The notes under the pieces were generated by a model. It made no database searches and was not told the origin of the DNA. It was given only the letters and a program-made list of their open reading frames with translations. Positions 6,089-7,536 of a stretch of DNA of 7,536 bases are shown here, one piece after another. This DNA comes from Alphaproteobacteria bacterium. GTDB taxonomy: Bacteria; Pseudomonadota; Alphaproteobacteria; Rickettsiales; Rickettsiaceae. The position numbers and the translations under genes are program-made. The DNA is taken from the NCBI GenBank assembly GCA_030430995.1, contig JAUIKA010000049.1, forward strand, positions 1-7,536, in the 5' to 3' direction. Each line of letters opens with the position of its first letter. The stretch's first letter is position 1.

Positions 6089-7536
6089 ATGTCTGAAGAC
6101 AGTCAGAAAAAAAATCCATTTTGGAGCCTGTGGCCCATACATGCAGATGAATTACCTAAATTTTTACCTATGGCGGGTATAATGTTTTGTCTGCTAATGA
6201 ACTACTCTATGCTTAGGTCAATTAAAGATACTTTATGTGTTGTAGGAATAGGCCCTGAATCATTAGGGTTTTTAAAAACATATTTTGTTCTCCCTAGCGC
6301 AGTAATATTTACTATTTTTTATGCTTGGCTATGTAACAAGTTTACTCCTAAAAAGGTGTATTACATTATATCAAGCATGTTTGCTATATATTTTGCATTA
6401 TTTGCATTTATATTGTACCCAAATCAAGACTTATTCCATATATCTACAGAAAATACGTCAAAATATATGGAACTATATCCACATGCAAAATGGTTTATAA
6501 AGATTTTTGCTAACTGGACTTATGCTATATTTTATATAATGTCTGAACTATGGGGTGGTGTAGGTATACATTTATTATTTTGGCAGTTTGCTAACCAAAC
6601 AACACAAACTTCTGAAGCAAAAAGGCAGTACCCTATGTATGGTATTTTAGGAAACTTTGGCCTCATAGCTACAGGTTTCTTAATAGGAAATATTATAGCT
6701 AACGCAGAGTCTGGAAATATAGGAGCTATATTGCCAGTACCATGTTTTGTTACTGCAACTATGATGTTCTTTTACTATACTGCTAATAAAGCTATAGAGC
6801 GTATGGATACAGCAGCTGGTAAAAAACCAAAAAAGAAAAAACTAAAGCTTTCCTTAGTAGATAGTTTTAAACTAATACTGTCTTCTAAGTATTTGGGGCT
6901 TATAGCAACTTTAGTTATAACATATGGTATATCTCTGGTATTAATTGAAGGAGTATGGAAAGCAAAGGTAAATGAGCTATACCCAGGAGACCCTAATGGA
7001 TATCTGTTATTCATGGGAGAATTTCAGAAATGCCAGGGTATTGGTGCTATTGCTATTGCGCTTTTAGGTGGAATGATATTAAGAAAATGCTCATGGCTTT
7101 TTGCAGCAGCATTAACACCTATGATTGGAATAGTAACAGGTAGTATATTCTTTGGTATAATTTTCTTTGAAAAACATGTAGCACATGTGCTTTCTGCTAT
7201 ACTAATGTTAAAACCATTAATGTTTTTAGCATTGCTTGGGGCGGCACAAAACATCATGTTAAAAGCCACAAAATACTCTTTATTTGATGGCACTAAAGAA
7301 ATGACTTACATTCCTTTAGATGATGAGTTAAAATCTAAGGGTAAAGCTGCAGTAGATGTAGTAGGTGGAAGGCTTGGTAAGTCTGGTGGTGGAATTATAC
7401 TTTCCAGTATATTTATGTTCATGCCAGATATTACATTCGGCCAAGCTACTCCGTATCTTGGAATGATAGCAATGGTTATCTTTGTGATATGGCTTATTGC
7501 TGTTGCTGCATTAAATGTAGAGTACAAAAATAAATT
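6089..7536 (+). CDS. tlc: ATP/ADP translocase (Tlc/NTT family), 3' end outside window
   Basis: An inner-membrane nucleotide exchanger that, in Rickettsia Tlc1 and chlamydial Npt1, takes host ATP in exchange for ADP. It starts at ATG 6089 and stays open for 482 codons to the window edge. Rickettsial homologues have about 500 residues, so perhaps only 10-30 are missing. About eleven or twelve hydrophobic helices can be seen. Signature blocks are MNYSMLRSIKD (37-47), FLKTYFVLPSAV (61-72), FYIMSELWG (148-156), LLFWQFANQ (162-170), IEGVWKAKVNELYPG (286-300), ATKYSLFDGTKEM (393-405) and KGKAAVDVVGGRLGKSGG (417-434). Lys46, Glu153, Glu287 and a Lys at 417 or 419 are the likely counterparts of charged residues needed by plastid NTTs. 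A basic cytoplasmic loop (KKPKKKKLK, 245-253) separates the halves. From memory the closest match is Rickettsia Tlc1, so ATP/ADP exchange is favoured over a general nucleotide paralogue, but substrate cannot be settled from sequence. It is divergent from the PBP cluster and has its own likely promoter. Confidence 0.95.
   Translation, partial: MSEDSQKKNPFWSLWPIHADELPKFLPMAGIMFCLLMNYSMLRSIKDTLCVVGIGPESLGFLKTYFVLPSAVIFTIFYAWLCNKFTPKKVYYIISSMFAIYFALFAFILYPNQDLFHISTENTSKYMELYPHAKWFIKIFANWTYAIFYIMSELWGGVGIHLLFWQFANQTTQTSEAKRQYPMYGILGNFGLIATGFLIGNIIANAESGNIGAILPVPCFVTATMMFFYYTANKAIERMDTAAGKKPKKKKLKLSLVDSFKLILSSKYLGLIATLVITYGISLVLIEGVWKAKVNELYPGDPNGYLLFMGEFQKCQGIGAIAIALLGGMILRKCSWLFAAALTPMIGIVTGSIFFGIIFFEKHVAHVLSAILMLKPLMFLALLGAAQNIMLKATKYSLFDGTKEMTYIPLDDELKSKGKAAVDVVGGRLGKSGGGIILSSIFMFMPDITFGQATPYLGMIAMVIFVIWLIAVAALNVEYKNK

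Noticed and set aside
6775..7527. Three successive minus-strand open frames (6775-7014, 7024-7293, 7306-7527)
   Set aside because: They lie antisense to the clearly conserved tlc gene, have no family motifs, and arise from its codon pattern.

Overview
The window reads as a piece of the chromosome of an AT-rich, host-dependent alphaproteobacterium, most likely Rickettsiales or a similar intracellular lineage such as Holosporales. Three things point there. The right edge carries a Tlc-type ATP/ADP translocase, a family almost confined to obligate intracellular bacteria and plastids. The left edge carries a broken RelA/SpoT fragment lying in gene-poor, decaying DNA, as is common in Rickettsiales genomes with amplified integrative elements. 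The coding regions use A/T-rich codons throughout, and Shine-Dalgarno sites are weak or absent before most real genes. The genus cannot be fixed from the sequence alone.

Layout. Positions 1-869 hold no intact gene. They contain a + strand reading frame interrupted by stops (181-417, unidentified), a RelA/SpoT hydrolase-domain remnant with a stop and a frame change (401-638), several palindromes, and a 9-codon mini-ORF behind the best Shine-Dalgarno site of the window (793-832). From 870 to 5945 four genes run head to tail on the minus strand. In transcription order they are a small secreted helical protein (5945-5577), a class A penicillin-binding protein of the PBP1A type (5608-3389), DNA-3-methyladenine glycosylase I, tag (3313-2747), and the DNA helicase recQ (2723-870). 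The first two overlap by 32 bases, tag and recQ are 23 bases apart, and a 75-base gap before tag holds a possible internal promoter. A 143-base divergent promoter region (5946-6088) separates this cluster from tlc, which runs on the plus strand from 6089 off the right edge.

How the genes work together. The first two minus-strand genes point to cell-envelope work: a bifunctional peptidoglycan synthase with all catalytic motifs intact, probably translated in coupling with a small periplasmic helical protein of unknown role. The last two are DNA repair genes: removal of alkylated adenine, and fork or recombination repair. The divergent gene exchanges cell ADP for host ATP. Together they describe a cell that still builds peptidoglycan and repairs DNA but imports energy from its host. 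I found no complete new defence or mobile system. The best leads are the small protein coupled to PBP1A and the decayed RelA/SpoT region.
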